Below the pieces are notes generated by a model, which was given only the letters and a program-made list of their open reading frames with translations, did no database searches and was not told where the DNA came from. Source: Dryas octopetala (Eukaryota; Streptophyta; Magnoliopsida; Rosales; Rosaceae). From it: a stretch of 64,000 bases of DNA. The stretch covers positions 20,191,861-20,255,860 of the forward strand of contig OY992838.1 in the NCBI GenBank assembly GCA_963921425.1, in the 5' to 3' direction. Positions within the stretch are counted from its first letter, which is position 1; each line of letters opens with the position of its first letter. Shown here in pieces: positions 11,822 through 24,020 of the stretch. The position numbers and the translations under genes are program-made.

Positions 11822-12122
11822 ATGGCTGGTAGAAAGCTAGTTCGCGATTTGTACCTTCACAAGCAACCCCTCTTACTTCAGCTGACGTCTTAACAACATG
11901 TTCGTTCATTTGAACAAGTTAGTAATCAAAGATTGAAACTTTCCTACATTTATTTGGTTAATTTTATATTTTTGCTTGTTTTATTTGTGGACTGGGAATT
12001 TGCTGAAATAGGTTTCCAGCACGAGAATTTGATTGCTTTCAGCAAATGGGTATTCGAGGAATCTTCGATTCAGTGTCTTCAATGAGTTTTCGAAGCAAAC
12101 TAGTGAAAGGCGAAGTTAACAA
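11822..12122 (+). pseudogene. TIM44 pseudogene exons 1-2
   Basis: Exon 1 (11822-11917, 32 codons) encodes a basic, Leu-rich presequence-like start. A TAA at 11891-11893 stands where CAA (Gln) is expected. The donor is GTTAGT. Exon 2 (12012-12122) follows an ATAG acceptor, has a TGA at 12030-12032 and one extra base near 12100, then ends with the G-E-V-N motif before a weak GTGTCT donor. The rest of the protein resumes only at 40972. Confidence 0.8.
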
Positions 12123-13697
12123 GTGTCTCTTACTCTATTCTACGTGTGTAATATGTAAATGTATGCATGTGCATATGTACATAAGTTAATTCTTATAATT
12201 AATTGTATGTGATGGCAATAATATTGGGCAGCCAAAAGCTTAGGAATATATATATATTGTCAATTTAATTTCTGTTATTTTAATTGGTTTTCATCGTTTA
12301 ACATTGGTGCATGTTGGCCTCAAATTAGTTTTACTTGGAACAAATTTTATTTGTATAGTGTGTTTATTGAACTGAAAAGGCAATTATAATTAGTCATTTG
12401 AGAGTGGAGGGAAACACAATCTTTTGGTTTGGTTGACTTATGTTGGGTCATACCTCTGAAGCACCGATATGCCAATTTAGTGGCGTATCCCGTATCGGAT
12501 ACACCAACAAATACTATACACTCGGATACTCGTTGGATACATATCTGGGTCAACAGATACGTGGTTGATAGTTGGATACGTGTATCCAAAAAATCGGATA
12601 CGTTTATGGAGAATTAAGTGGGAAAGTAATTGAAAAGTGGAGAACACAAAGAGTTTCCATGCCAGACTTGCCTCTACTCATGTGCGTATCCAGTCATGTA
12701 CTTCATCTCCTTATGTTTCTTCTTCATTTCTTCATTGTTGTGGAGAGAGAGACCTGCGACACTGACAAAGAGAAAGACATGCGTCGTCACGTCGCCGAGA
12801 AACTGCGACGGCGACAACGCCGAAACCTATTCTTCTGGACCTCTGGTGTTTCTTCTTTCAGCCAGGGATATGTTTCTAATTCTATACTTCTGTTCTGTTC
12901 CTCTCTGACAGGACCGCCCCCGAATTCCACCCTGAAAACCCAGAGAGGTCCTGCGGGAATCCAAAATCAAGGGAAATCCTACCGAAAATTCGGCAGAACC
13001 TCCCCTGAAAATGGACTAACCCAGAAATTTCAAAGCCTGTTAAAAAGCACTTCTATTCCTTTCAGCCACCTCTACCACAAAACAAATGAGGGTCTCTGAC
13101 CCGTCCAAAAATAAAGTGACATAACGTACAACAAATTCTTTTAGGTTATCAGAGCCATTCTAGATTTTTTTATAAGTACAAATGTAAGGGATTCTAGCCT
13201 ACGGGGTCCTCAACGTTTTCAAGATGCCTCGACGTTCCTCTTGGCTCGACCGCTCCTACCTGGGGAAAAATTTAAAACAAAAATATGAGAAAAACGTGAA
13301 ATAATCTCAGTGAGTGGACAATTTATAAGTACGGAAAGTAATGGTCATTTATCTTTTACAAATCCTGAAAAGTCAATTTAAACTCTAAGACCTCACGTCG
13401 CTCTTTGAAATCCCACAGTTTCAAAACCCTGTTGGAACTCCCTTCCAAACAAAAACAACGATTATCCACATAAACCTTTTCATCATTTAAGTAACCATAA
13501 TTGATTCGATAAGGACTACCATAAAATATGCAAGGTAAATTATTAAGCATGTTATCACGCCACAATAGACAATAATGTAATTTACTAAAATCCTTCATTT
13601 GTCAATCATGCAAGCTATCCATCTCTAGGCCATGAACTGAAACATCACATTATATAAGTATTCGGAAAGCTGCTAGTCATATTCTTGGATAATTAAG

Positions 13698-14056
13698 CTC
13701 GCCACATCCCGTGCAGAGCGAATCGATACACGGGCAGGCAGATAAGTATACTCGCCACTTCCCGTGCAGAGCGAATCGATGCAGGGGCAGGCCGGGATGC
13801 TCGCCACTTCTCATGCAGAGCGAGTCGATGCACGAGCAGGCAGGAATACTCGCCACTTCTCGTGCAGAGCGAATCTATACACGAGCAGGCAGGAATACTC
13901 GCCACTTCTCGTGCAGAGCGAATCTATACACGAGCAGGCAGGAATCTAGGCTCGCCACTTCTCGTGCAGAGCGAATCTATACACGAGCAGGCAGGAATCT
14001 AGGCTCGCCACTTCCCGTACAGAGCGAATCGATGTACGGGCAGGCAGGTATCCTCA
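13698..14056. repeat. Seven tandem 49/53-bp units, each with a hairpin
   Basis: Units start with CTCGCCAC at 13698, 13751, 13800, 13849, 13898, 13951 and 14004. Each has a 6-7 bp arm, a 13-15 nt loop carrying AGAGCGA, and the complementary arm. Arms are CCCGTG/CACGGG in unit 1, CTCGTG/CACGAG in units 4-6 and CCCGTAC/GTACGGG in unit 7, so two positions changed on both sides and pairing was kept. Units 2 and 3 have one mismatch each. Confidence 0.9.
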
Positions 14057-14745
14057 CATAATCTCAAATCACAACATTATCCAAACTAATTTATCTGTAT
14101 ACATGCCTCTTAAATTTCAAATTTCATCTCTCTTAAGCAAAAATCATTAGAACATGTTTGTGAGAAATTTATAATTAATTCGTCACCCCAAAACCCAAAT
14201 CAAAGTTTCCAAAGCGCATATATAAATAAACATCCAATTTATACCACCCTCCACCAAAGAAAATTTCCTCAACTAGATAAACACATCGAAACTCAAATAA
14301 GTCTAAAGATACGAATATGGATTTAAATTATAGAATTTATTAAATTTCCTTCGAAAACCAAGTTCAACCCACCATGCAACACTCTAAATAAACTCAGGAT
14401 AACAATTAGAATAATAATCATGAAATTCATAAATCATTTATAAAAACAAGAGGTCCACTCACAGTGCAAAATTTAGCTTCGATTCTCTACTGGATCGTCT
14501 TGAGTCTCGATCGTGTCACCTCAAATCGAGTCTAATCAATGCCGGAGGTGGCAGAAATTGCACGGAGGAGGAGGCGGGTTCGCGAGTTTCCTCGCGTCGA
14601 TCCGCCGTCTTTGGTGACTGGCCGGTGAAGGGAGGCTCAAGGGAGGACGTCTGCCATAAGGGCTACACGCCGGTGGTCTTGTGCTGCCAGGAAGGTGTCC
14701 GGAGAGCCAAGCTCTGGCCGGGCTGTCGCATGCGCAGGGAAGGTC

Positions 14746-14778
<33 letters not shown>

Positions 14779-14783
<5 letters not shown>

Positions 14784-14907
14784 GAGGACGGGGAAGAGAG
14801 AGAGAAGGGGGGCTGAGGCAGTGCCGTCGCCGCCTCCTAGCTGGGCAGCGAGGGAGGGAGGCCGGAGAGAAGGAGAGAGTCACCGGGGGGTGTCGGGGAG
14901 AGAAAAC

Positions 14908-14970
<63 letters not shown>

Positions 14971-15113
14971 CAGAGGACGGGGAAGAGAGAGAGAAGGGGG
15001 GCTGAGGCAGTGCCGTCGCCGCCTCCTAGCTCGGCAGCGAGGGAGGGAGGCCGGAGAGAAGGAGAGAGTCACCGGGGGGTGTCGGGGAGAGAAAACAGGG
15101 AGAGAGAGAGAGT
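14779..15113. repeat. Direct repeat of about 150 bp (offset 189) with GA tracts
   Basis: The block beginning AAACAGAGGACGGGG at 14779 recurs at 14968 almost unchanged and includes GC-rich sequence. GA microsatellites precede and separate the copies. The long open frames here in several phases are artefacts of this repeat. Confidence 0.9.
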
Positions 15114-15522
15114 GAGTCGTGAGAGGGGAGAGAAATCCAGAATTTTCTGGACCCTTTTTGGGCTTTTAAAACCCATTCATGATATTTACAAAATTGCCCC
15201 TCACTTTGAACGTCCGTAAAATCCAAACCGTAACTCCGATTTGCACGTGCTTCGTGTCTACGAATTCGTACACTCGAGACTTACCCAACGGGCCTAAAGT
15301 CAAAATCAAAAGTCTACTAACAAGAAAAGTCAACTTTGGGGTCAAACCCAATTTAAAACGAAAATTAAAAATTAACCCAAAACCCCTTTTTATTTCTTAA
15401 ATAAATTCCCAAAATAATCGACATAAAATCTCAAAACATTTAGAATGAATCCTTAAAAAAATACTGGGTCTCTCAATTTCATTTCCCACTATACCTCTAC
15501 ATGGCCATCAGAATAAAATTAA

Positions 15523-15553
<31 letters not shown>

Positions 15554-16548
15554 GTGAAATTTGGGTCGGGTCGTTACACTCTCGATCTGAATCTCTAGTC
15601 AGCTCTAATTCTATACTTTTGTTCTGTTCTTCTCGATATGTTTATAATTTCTAATTTTGTACTTTTATTTAAAAATATTAAAATAATAATAATTAATATT
15701 TTTTATAAAATAATAATAATATATTAATATTGAATAAGAAAGATGTATGAGAATATTTCGGTTATAGACTTACAGTATATGGGACAATGAATATTGGATG
15801 CGTTTCTACTACTTTCCAGTTTCCACTTTTCTGATTATAATATTAGACTATTAGTATATCACTTTTGTGTGATGCTTTGAAGTTTGAACTGGGTCGTTGT
15901 TAACTTGTTATTTTGATATTTTGAAATATGTATCTATTTTTGTTGCTTATACTGTATAAATAATTATGTTCAGGAAAATGAGTCATCTAGATAATAATGC
16001 AAATGTTAATGTTAATCCTATTGAGAATACTGAAACTGAGGTAGATGATTATGCTCCATTGTGGAAGTATGTTAAGAAGCTCGAAAAAAATAGGAAAGAG
16101 AGGAGGAAATACACAGTTTGAATGTAATTTTTGTCATAAAACTTACGTAGGATCCTACTTTAGAGTCAAGTTTCACTTAATGAAAATGTCGGGAAATGGG
16201 ATTGCATGTTGCAGCAAGGTTACTGATGAAGTTTATGCAGAAATGAAAAAACTTGTCAGAGAATGTGAGTACAGGTTGAAAAGTGTAGCTCCAAGACAAG
16301 TTTATTTGCCCACAACTGGTTCTTTGGGTTATTTTGTGATTGTGCATGTTTAGCAAAAGAAGAGACAAGCAATAAATGGGCCCCTTAAAAAAGCTTTTCA
16401 GAAGGAGGCTAGAGAAGAATGTGATGCAGAAATTGCAAGGATGTTTTATACAGGCGGGTTGTCCTTTCACCTTGCACGGAATCCACACTATCGAAAGTCC
16501 TATCTTCATGCTTCTACGCTTCCAGGATATGTTCCACCAGGTTATAAT

Positions 16549-19500
16549 CAAGGAATAAAATTTCGAGTTTCGAGGAAATTTCGACGGAAATTTCGAAGAT
16601 TTTTAAATTTCGACAAAAATTTGACGGAAACGACGGAAATTATTATCAAAATACGGAAATTTTGTATGAAACTTTACCATATGTTTATTTAACATATTAT
16701 CTACTACATTGATAAAAAACATTGAAAAAACCAAATTATATAGTAAGTTTCATGTGATATGTGATGAATATAATGCGCGCTGGAGGCAAATACTGTTAAA
16801 ATAATGCTTCACTAATTAATAATTACTTCAATAACACCTCAATTTATTTTTACTATAATATTGCCACATGAATTACAAAAGTAATCAATACCACATAGAG
16901 TTTCTAGGAGGTTCAAAATTTCCATTGTCTTCAGTATCATCATGTCCAGAGTAGGTGTAATGTGAAGAATAATCATCCCAAGATACTTCTCCAGCATAAT
17001 TTTGCATGTAATTGCCAACATGCCAACCATATGGATCAGGAACCTGTTGTGGTTGAATTTGCCCATAAGCTTACTCATTTGAAGAGTTTGTCTCTTGTTG
17101 TGCCAATGAGTTACTATCAGACTCAACCAAGTAAGGCAGATGTGGTGGGTAGAATATTGGAGGGTTTTGCCCATAATTGTAATTGTCACTTCCTACCCCC
17201 ATAGAGCCGAAAGTGGTGGATAATGAATCATCTTCTTCTTGTGCCAAACTCTCATGACCTCTTTGTCTGCGACTATAGTCTTTTCCTATGGCACCAATTC
17301 CTGGTCCAGCACGCCTACTCCCATGATCCTCATATTGTGTTGCATGTGTGTATTTTGCTTCGACAGAAAATGGGCTCATATACTCTTGAGAATGTCCAGT
17401 GACATCTTCATTTCCACCACCACCACCACTACCTCTACCTCCACTATTGGTAGGAGTGCTCGATCTTGTGCTAGAGTTGCCTGATCGAGAAGGATTAGTG
17501 GGAACTGGCTCAGTACGATGAGTCGACCTTGGTTGCATAAGTTCATTCAAACTTGTAGTAGGGCTCACCTCCTCATTTAGAACTCTGTCCACATTGATAC
17601 CTTCCTGACGTGCTTGAGCTGCAATATCAGGGTCTGGATTGCCTGCATCATCATCTAAATGGAGGGGCCTAATCCACTGATAAAGCTGGTTTTCCTCCAC
17701 ATCATCATCCCTTATAGCAGCATCATATATATCCAGCGGATCATATTCATCAACGCGATCCTCCTCTGCTTTCTTGTCTCGAAGTGCAAGCCTCATGTTA
17801 TAGTAGCAATACACCATCTTTTCTAACCTACTATATGAGAGCCTGTTTCGTTGTTTGGTGTGTATGAGTGCGAAAGTGCTCCAGTTTCTTTCACAAGCTG
17901 ATGATGACGCCGTTTGTGATAAAACTTTGATGGCTAACTTCTTCACAGTAGGCGCATCACTCCCATACATGATCCACCATTCACTTGAAATGAAAAATTT
18001 GTTTGTGTAAGTGTAACTATAAAAATAAATAATTAAGTTAATCTAACTAATACAAGTACGATGTATACTCACTAGGAGACATTCGTGATCTAGCGGCCTT
18101 TGCAGCTCGCTCTCCGAACATTTTCCGAGCATCTTTAAAATATGTTAACTATATACAAATACAATACAAATTATACAATATCAATCAAATATATAATTTA
18201 AGACAATCAAATTCTATAAAGTATTAATATTTTTCGTAAAGATTCTTATGGGCCTTATGGCAAATTATTTTTACCTCATTTCTAAATTGGCCAACTTTTG
18301 GTGAATAGGGATCCAATTTGGAGAATACGTTGTGCACAGCCCGAACAAGTTCACCATCATCTCCAACGCTAGGTCTATATTGATAGCGATGATTCAAATA
18401 ATAGGCTGCAATCATGCATCAAGTAAATATAGAAATACATAATTAGTAATTTAGTTCATTAATTGAAAGCTAAATCAATTAAAAAAATGCGGAACCAAAA
18501 TAACAAATAAATTATTGGGTTACCTGCTGCGTGCAAATCGTGTTGTAACGTTTTAAACCATCGATCGTTGATGATTTTTATTACCCACCGTGCACCTTGT
18601 TTTTTTTCTAGCTCTTCCTTCACGACACGCATCAACTCATAAATTGATCCCATTGTAGGATACACTTCTGTGTCGACAATACGTAAAACTACGTAGAGAG
18701 GTTCAAACAGACCGCACACCTTATGCACCTGTTGCCAAAAAGAGTGATCAAGAACTATATTTTCAACCGTGATGCCTGCATCTGAACGCCGGAAATTGCT
18801 ACGACCCCAATCATCACTGGTGAACAATTGCTTCAGCCCCATCATCTTACCATACAAACTATCCAATGCAATATAGTTTGTAGCAAATCGGGTGGCACCA
18901 GGACGAACAATATCTCCCTTCGTGATCTCTCGCATCTTTGCCAACAACCAGTTATGGTTGTAAATATAATTCGTGATCATTCTGACTTTTTTAATCACAT
19001 TAGCAACCTGCTCTTTCTTCCCCATCTCTTCAAACATTAGATCAATGCAATGTTCTGCACACGACGTCCAGTACACATTGTATTTGTTCATTAACTTCTT
19101 ACCTGCTTTGACAAATGCGGAACCATTGTCGGTCACAACTTGAACAACATTCTCCTCTCCAACCTCCGTGATTACATCCTTCAGTAGCCCATAAATATAT
19201 TTATGATCCTTTATGCAATCTGAAGAATCAACGGACTTAAGGAATACCGACTTCCCTCTTGAGTAGGCCATGAAGTTTATGATAGACAGTTTGGTTGGAC
19301 CTGTCCAACCATCGCACATGATTGTGCAACCATAAGTTGCCCAATCGGCCTTCAATTTGTTTACATGCTCTTGCATTTCTTGAAACTCCTGATCCAAAAA
19401 TCCGGTGCGTATCTGATAGGGTGTTGGAGGTTCCACTCCTACTCCTGCCTGTTGACATCCTATCACCAAATTTTTGAAATGATGATATGCTGCTTTTGAA

Positions 19501-21446
19501 GGAGGAACATTTTCATATATGAAGAACTTGCTGATTAAGCGTTGCATCCCATCTTTGATTGACCCTCTGGAAAAGAGATTTTTAACACTCTTTTGACGTG
19601 CTTGAGCTGCCTTGTACATGCTTGGTGCTACTGGAGGTGTTGGTCGTGATTCCCTCATGCTTGATCCTCTTCGCATCTGTGCACCATTACTAGACCCAGA
19701 ACCTTGTCCCCTGTTTGGGACTTTATGTAAGTGTTCCCTCTCCTATTCTGCTGCTTTAGAGGCTCGAAGTGCAGCTCGAAATTCTCTTCGCTCTTGAGGC
19801 CCCATATCATCATTATGATCCTCATCATCATCATCCTCATCATCATCACTCAGCTCAATCTGACCTTGTCCTCGAAGCTCTTCTCTGAGCTCTTCCATCC
19901 TTTGTATTTTTTTGCTTTTTTGGTGTTGTTTGTGTTGCATCCCTGCAATGATGAATTGTTTCACTTCTGGTGGGACACTATTGCATCGCTGCACATTGTG
20001 TCCAGGATCCATATAAGGTGGTATTTCAAGCGTGTCACTCCAGCACCCTTCATTACAAGGCCACAATATTTACATATTGAACCTTGTCTGCCACCCGGTA
20101 GTGGATCGGCATGATCCCAAGCTGGATCACGTGATCTCCCTCCACTGGCCATTGAATTCTAAATTCCTAATAACAAAAAGACATACACAGTAACACAAGA
20201 ACAATAACAATTAACAAGAGAGTTAAATTCTATATTAATATCATATCAGTATATCACCAAGAAATTAATATCATATTAGTTATTAACTTATTACTAATTA
20301 GTAATTTCATATCATATAGATATTACCAATTGGCAATTCCATATTACTAATTTGTAATTTCATATCATATCACCAATTTCATTTCCATATTACTAATTTC
20401 ATATTAATTATTAATTTATTACCAACTCCATATTAATTTCACTAATTCTAAATTACCAATTCGGCAATTCCATACATGATACATATTAGATTCATACTAT
20501 TAACAAATCATACAAATTCCATATTAATTATTAACAAATCATACCAATTCCAATTTCATATCATATCACCACTTTCAACTTCCATAGTTCCATATCAATA
20601 TTTATATATCATACAAATTACACAAATCATACAAATCAAAATCAACCTAAAATTATACAATCAATTCCAAAATTATACGATTAAAGATTCAAAATTAACC
20701 CAAAATCATACAAATTATACAAAACAAAATCAACCCAAAATCATACAATTAATTCTAAATCTATATAAATCAACCCAATATCAATATAATTTATCTTATA
20801 TAAATCAACCCAAAATCATACAATTAATTTTGATCCTTAAATATTAATAGGTAATGATAAATTGACAATATATTGTAAATTTGTAACTTTGTAAGTTTGT
20901 AAATTGTAAATTTGTAAGTGACTAATTGACTAATCAACCCAAAACTTAAGTAACTTTGTAACTTAAATATTACTTACAGTAACAAATCAACCCAAATACC
21001 AAAACTCCAAACTAATTTCGGGGTTCAGACTTAAGAGAGAGAGAGAGAGGTCGAACTCGGCGTGGCTTCGAGGGTGGCCAGGCCGAAGGTGGCCGGAGAC
21101 AGAGCAGTCCAAGAACACAAACAGAGAAGATAGAGAGAAAAAGAGAGAGATCGATGACTTCGTTCAGCCTTCAGTTCAATCCGAGAAGACGGAGGAGAGA
21201 GGCGAGCCGGCGGCGCTGCAGATCGAGAAGGGTGTGCGACTGGCCGACTGTGTAGGTGAGAATATGAGGGTTGGGTTACGGGTTAGCTGGGTTAGCTAGG
21301 AAATTTCCACGAAATTTCTCTCAAATTCAGAAAATTTTGCTTTTAAGGGTATTCGAAATTTCGAATATTTCGCCAAAATATTCCGAAATTTTGTCAAATA
21401 CGTGTTAAAATTTTGGAACTCCTTAAAATCGAAATTTAAACCCTTG
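16549..21446 (-). mobile_element. hAT element B, 4898 bp, nearly complete
   Basis: Ends are CAAGGAATAAAATTTCG and, inverted, CAAGGGTTTAAATTTCG. They are flanked by a perfect 8-bp duplication GTTATAAT (16541-16548 and 21447-21454). Sub-terminal regions are crowded with AAATTTCG words, likely transposase-binding repeats. It carries one transposase gene on the minus strand (17071-20152). The first kilobase of its 5' side (20160-21000) is AT-rich low-complexity sequence. A deletion derivative with the same ends sits at 57441-59038. Confidence 0.92.
17071..20152 (-). pseudogene. hAT B transposase, disrupted near the N-terminus
   Basis: On the minus strand: a BED zinc finger at about 20090-20020 (C-K-Y-C ... 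H), then an acidic stretch, then a 405-codon open frame (19676-18459). That frame contains the DUF659 domain with C-D-G-W-T and V-T-D-N-G-S motifs. A short block follows at 18415-18224, then a 299-codon frame (17970-17071) with the hAT dimerisation signature A-C-E-R-N-W-S-T and a Gly/Ser-rich tail. Introns probably separate the last three blocks. Two lesions are visible: a frame change just after the zinc finger (about 20020) and an in-frame TAG near 19744. The catalytic and dimerisation parts are open, so inactivation looks recent. Confidence 0.85.
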
Positions 21447-21678
21447 GTTATAATGCACTAAGAACTACTCTTTTGCAACAAGAGAAGATCCACATTGAGC
21501 GGTGCTTTCAACAAATCAAAAGTGCATGGAGCACTAAAGGTGTAAGTGTGTGTAGTGATGGGTGGATAGATTCGCAAAGAAGACCACTTATCAATGTTAT
21601 GGCAACTTGTGAAAGCGGGCCTATGTTCTTGAAGGCAATTAATTGTGAAGGAGAGTACAAGGACAAACATTGTATATA

Positions 21679-24020
21679 CACTACCAAAAAAAAAACATTT
21701 AGGCGACAAAATTAATTCGTCGCCCAAAACAAGATTTTGTCACCCAAGAGTTTAGGCGACGAATTTTTGTCGCCCAAATATTGCCGGCCAAAGTTTGTCG
21801 CTCAAGGATTTAGGCGAGACGAAACGTGGTTTGGGGCGACGAATAGTGGTTTTAGGCAATGAAGGTATGATTTCGTCGCCTAACACCACTCTAAGTGACG
21901 AACCATCTTCGTCGCCTAAAACCACTTTAGGCGACAAATAGTTTTCGTCGCCTAATTTTTTTTTTAATTTTACCGTTTACTTTACCTTTTATTTTACATT
22001 TTTATCCGAAAACAATATAATATAACCTAAAATTGGATTTTAACAAATTTATATTAACACAAATTAGCAAAAAATTCATAATTATATTCAAATTATATCT
22101 GTACAAACGATATATAACTGTTATATGACCCTAGTGGTCAATCTAAGTCGTCAACATCAACGGAATCCCTTCTTGGCGGCGGAGGCGGCGTAGACGTGAT
22201 AAAGCCAGGTAAGTACTGGGTGAACATCGCCTGCATCTGTGCCTGCACCTGTGCCTCATGAATCTCTCTCTCGGAATTTAGCTGATGCTGCATCTGCTCC
22301 AATCGAGCGGTCAGATCGGCGACGTGCCCATCATTCTGTAACATGGAAGTATATAATGAGATAAATTTATTTAATCAAGCTAAACTTAAAGAATATTAAT
22401 AAAAGGGTTTAGGAACTGTTACCTTTTTATTGGGTACATCCACCGATAATTGACCGGACCTGCAAGAGTTGCTTTAGACGAAAAATGTATCAGCAAGTGA
22501 ATCATTATATCAAAAAAAGCAATGGAAAAATTTGCTCGAACTTGCACAGGATGTACACAATCTCATCCTTCAACATCTCCACATCCAACACACACAACGA
22601 CTTGGCGCATATTTTTTGAAAAAAATTGGACAAAGCAATAATTGGTTCAACAACCTTTTCGGGCAAAAGCCTCCGAATACCTACCGAAATAAGTCGTTGT
22701 AATAACACATGACAATTGTAACTCTTCAGTCTCGATATTTTGCCCGGGTCGATTTTCACATTTCGTGAGATATTAGCCGCATATCCATTTGGAAATTTGA
22801 CAGATGCAAGAAACTTTAAGAATTCTTTCTTAGCCCCGGGCTTCATTGTAAAGAATGGATGCTTTTTTCGAATTTTGTCACCCTTCTTATCTAACCACAA
22901 ATGTCTTCGTATGCCAATTTCTTTCAAACCTTGTCAGGCCTTTATGGTGTCTTTTGATTTTCCCTCGATTCCCAAAATTGTCCCTACCATACTTTCACAC
23001 ACATTCTTCTCAACATGTATTATATCGAGATTATGCTTAATTTTTAACTTTGACTAGTACTCCACTCGAAGAATATTGAATTGTTCGTCCAATTGAGATA
23101 TTCAGATGGTCTCGGCATATTTCTTTACTTGTTATCGGGATATTTGCCAATCCGACCAAATTCTATGTTGTTTAATTGACTCAAGATTTCATCACTTGTA
23201 AGTTCTTTAGGTCTTCCTCGCATCTCTGTTTTGCCATCAAAGGACTCTGTTTCTATACGCCAATCATGACCATCCGACGTCAACCATCGTCAATGGCCCA
23301 TATAACATATTTTTCCACCGTGCCAAGCAGATGTCGTATCCTGCATACAAACCGGGCATGCCTTGTAACCTTTTGTGCTCCAGCCTAACAAATTCTCATA
23401 AGCTGAGAAATTATTAATTGTCCACATGACTGCTGCACGCAAGGTAAACATTTTGTCAGTCAACTTATTATATGTCAACACACTGTTTTGCCACAAGTCT
23501 TTCAACTTATCAATCAAAGGCCGCAAATACACATGGATCTTTTTGCTAGGGGATTGCGGCTCCGGAATTAATAGCGACATCATTGTAAATTATTTTTTCA
23601 TGCACCTCCAAGGAGGCAAATTATAAGGAACCATAACGACTGGCCAAGTGCTGTGGGATGTGCTCATATTCCCATATGGATTAAATCCATCTGACACGAG
23701 TCCCAATATGACATTTCGAGGTTCTGCTGCAAAATCAGGATAGATTTTATCAAATTATTTCCATGCGCTTCCATCTGCAGGATGCCTCATCACATCGACA
23801 TCAACCCACTTATCCTTGTGCCATCTCATGTCACTAGCAGTATGTGTCGACATATACAATCGTTGCAGTCTTGGCTTAAGGGGAAAATAACGCAATGCCT
23901 TTCTTGGAATCTTTTTCTTTCCATGTCTAGACTTCTTCTGATATCTCGGCTCATTGCACACAGGGCATTCATCCCTCCCTTTCTTTTCTTTGTAAAACAA
24001 TGCACAATCATTCTTGCAGG
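21679..24020 (-). mobile_element. CACTA element fragment, left end plus TNP2 part
   Basis: The segment opens with CACTACCAAAA at 21679, inserted in hAT A copy 1. It then shows repeated sub-terminal words TTTAGGCGACGAA in both orientations (21705-21950), as CACTA elements do. A broken TNP2-type transposase follows on the minus strand. The right side is replaced at 24021 by a hAT end, so this element is incomplete here. The CACTA end at 34649 has different sub-terminal words and belongs to another family. Confidence 0.8.
22138..24020 (-). pseudogene. CACTA TNP2-type transposase remnant
   Basis: On the minus strand, from about 24015 downward, a C-x-N-D-C and C-P-V-C-N zinc motif precedes K-K-I-P-R-K-x-L-R-Y-F-P-L and S-H-T-A-S-D-M-R-W-H, all typical of the Transposase_21 family. 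The block at 23583-23290 continues the catalytic region. The block at 22927-22505 matches the DUF4218 region (S-x-N-C-H-V-L-x-Q-R-L). A final coiled-coil frame with a proline run (22344-22138) looks like the C-terminal end. Stops and frame changes lie between blocks. Confidence 0.85.

Larger units (their letters stand above)
12906..15578 (-). mobile_element. Solo LTR, 2673 bp, Tekay/Del-like Ty3/gypsy
   Basis: On the minus strand the unit starts TGTAACGACCCGACCC and ends CGGTCCTGTCA, so it has TG...CA ends. It is flanked by a perfect 5-bp duplication CTCTC (12901-12905 and 15579-15583). There is no gag or pol inside. A poly-T block sits at about 15525-15553. It holds two internal tandem arrays (13698-14056 and 14779-15113). 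It interrupts the 5' part of hAT element A. The lineage assignment rests on the TGTAACGACCC start, which I associate with plant chromoviruses. Confidence 0.75.
15978..21678 (+). pseudogene. hAT A transposase, copy 1 (N-terminal part)
   Basis: The frame starts with an Asn-rich leader. It includes a BED-type zinc finger around 16119-16210 (C-x2-C, later H-x4-5 residues before a second ligand), then a linker with stops near 16351. It is broken at 16548 by hAT element B and resumes at 21447 with the start of the DUF659 transposase domain (C-S-D-G-W motif near 21553). It is cut off at 21678 by a CACTA end. One early frameshift near 16080 is present. Copy 2 at 27238 shows what the uninterrupted junction looked like. 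Confidence 0.8.

Noticed and set aside
11655-11909. 84-codon minus-strand frame.
   Set aside because: It overlaps TIM44 exon 1 on the opposite strand and has no recognisable features.
13140-13160. GGTTATCAGAGCC, resembling an initiator-Met primer-binding site.
   Set aside because: It lies 230 bp inside the solo LTR, with no LTR end just before it and no gag or pol after it. It may be a relic, but it does not define an element here.
13698-14056. CRISPR-like array of regular repeats.
   Set aside because: The whole unit repeats with no unique spacers, it lies within a plant LTR, and there are no cas genes.
14536-15219. Several 140-178-codon overlapping frames on both strands.
   Set aside because: They come from GA/CT microsatellites and the 189-bp-offset direct repeat.
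22740-23388. Plus-strand frames of 61-105 codons.
   Set aside because: They are the complement of the TNP2 transposase remnant.
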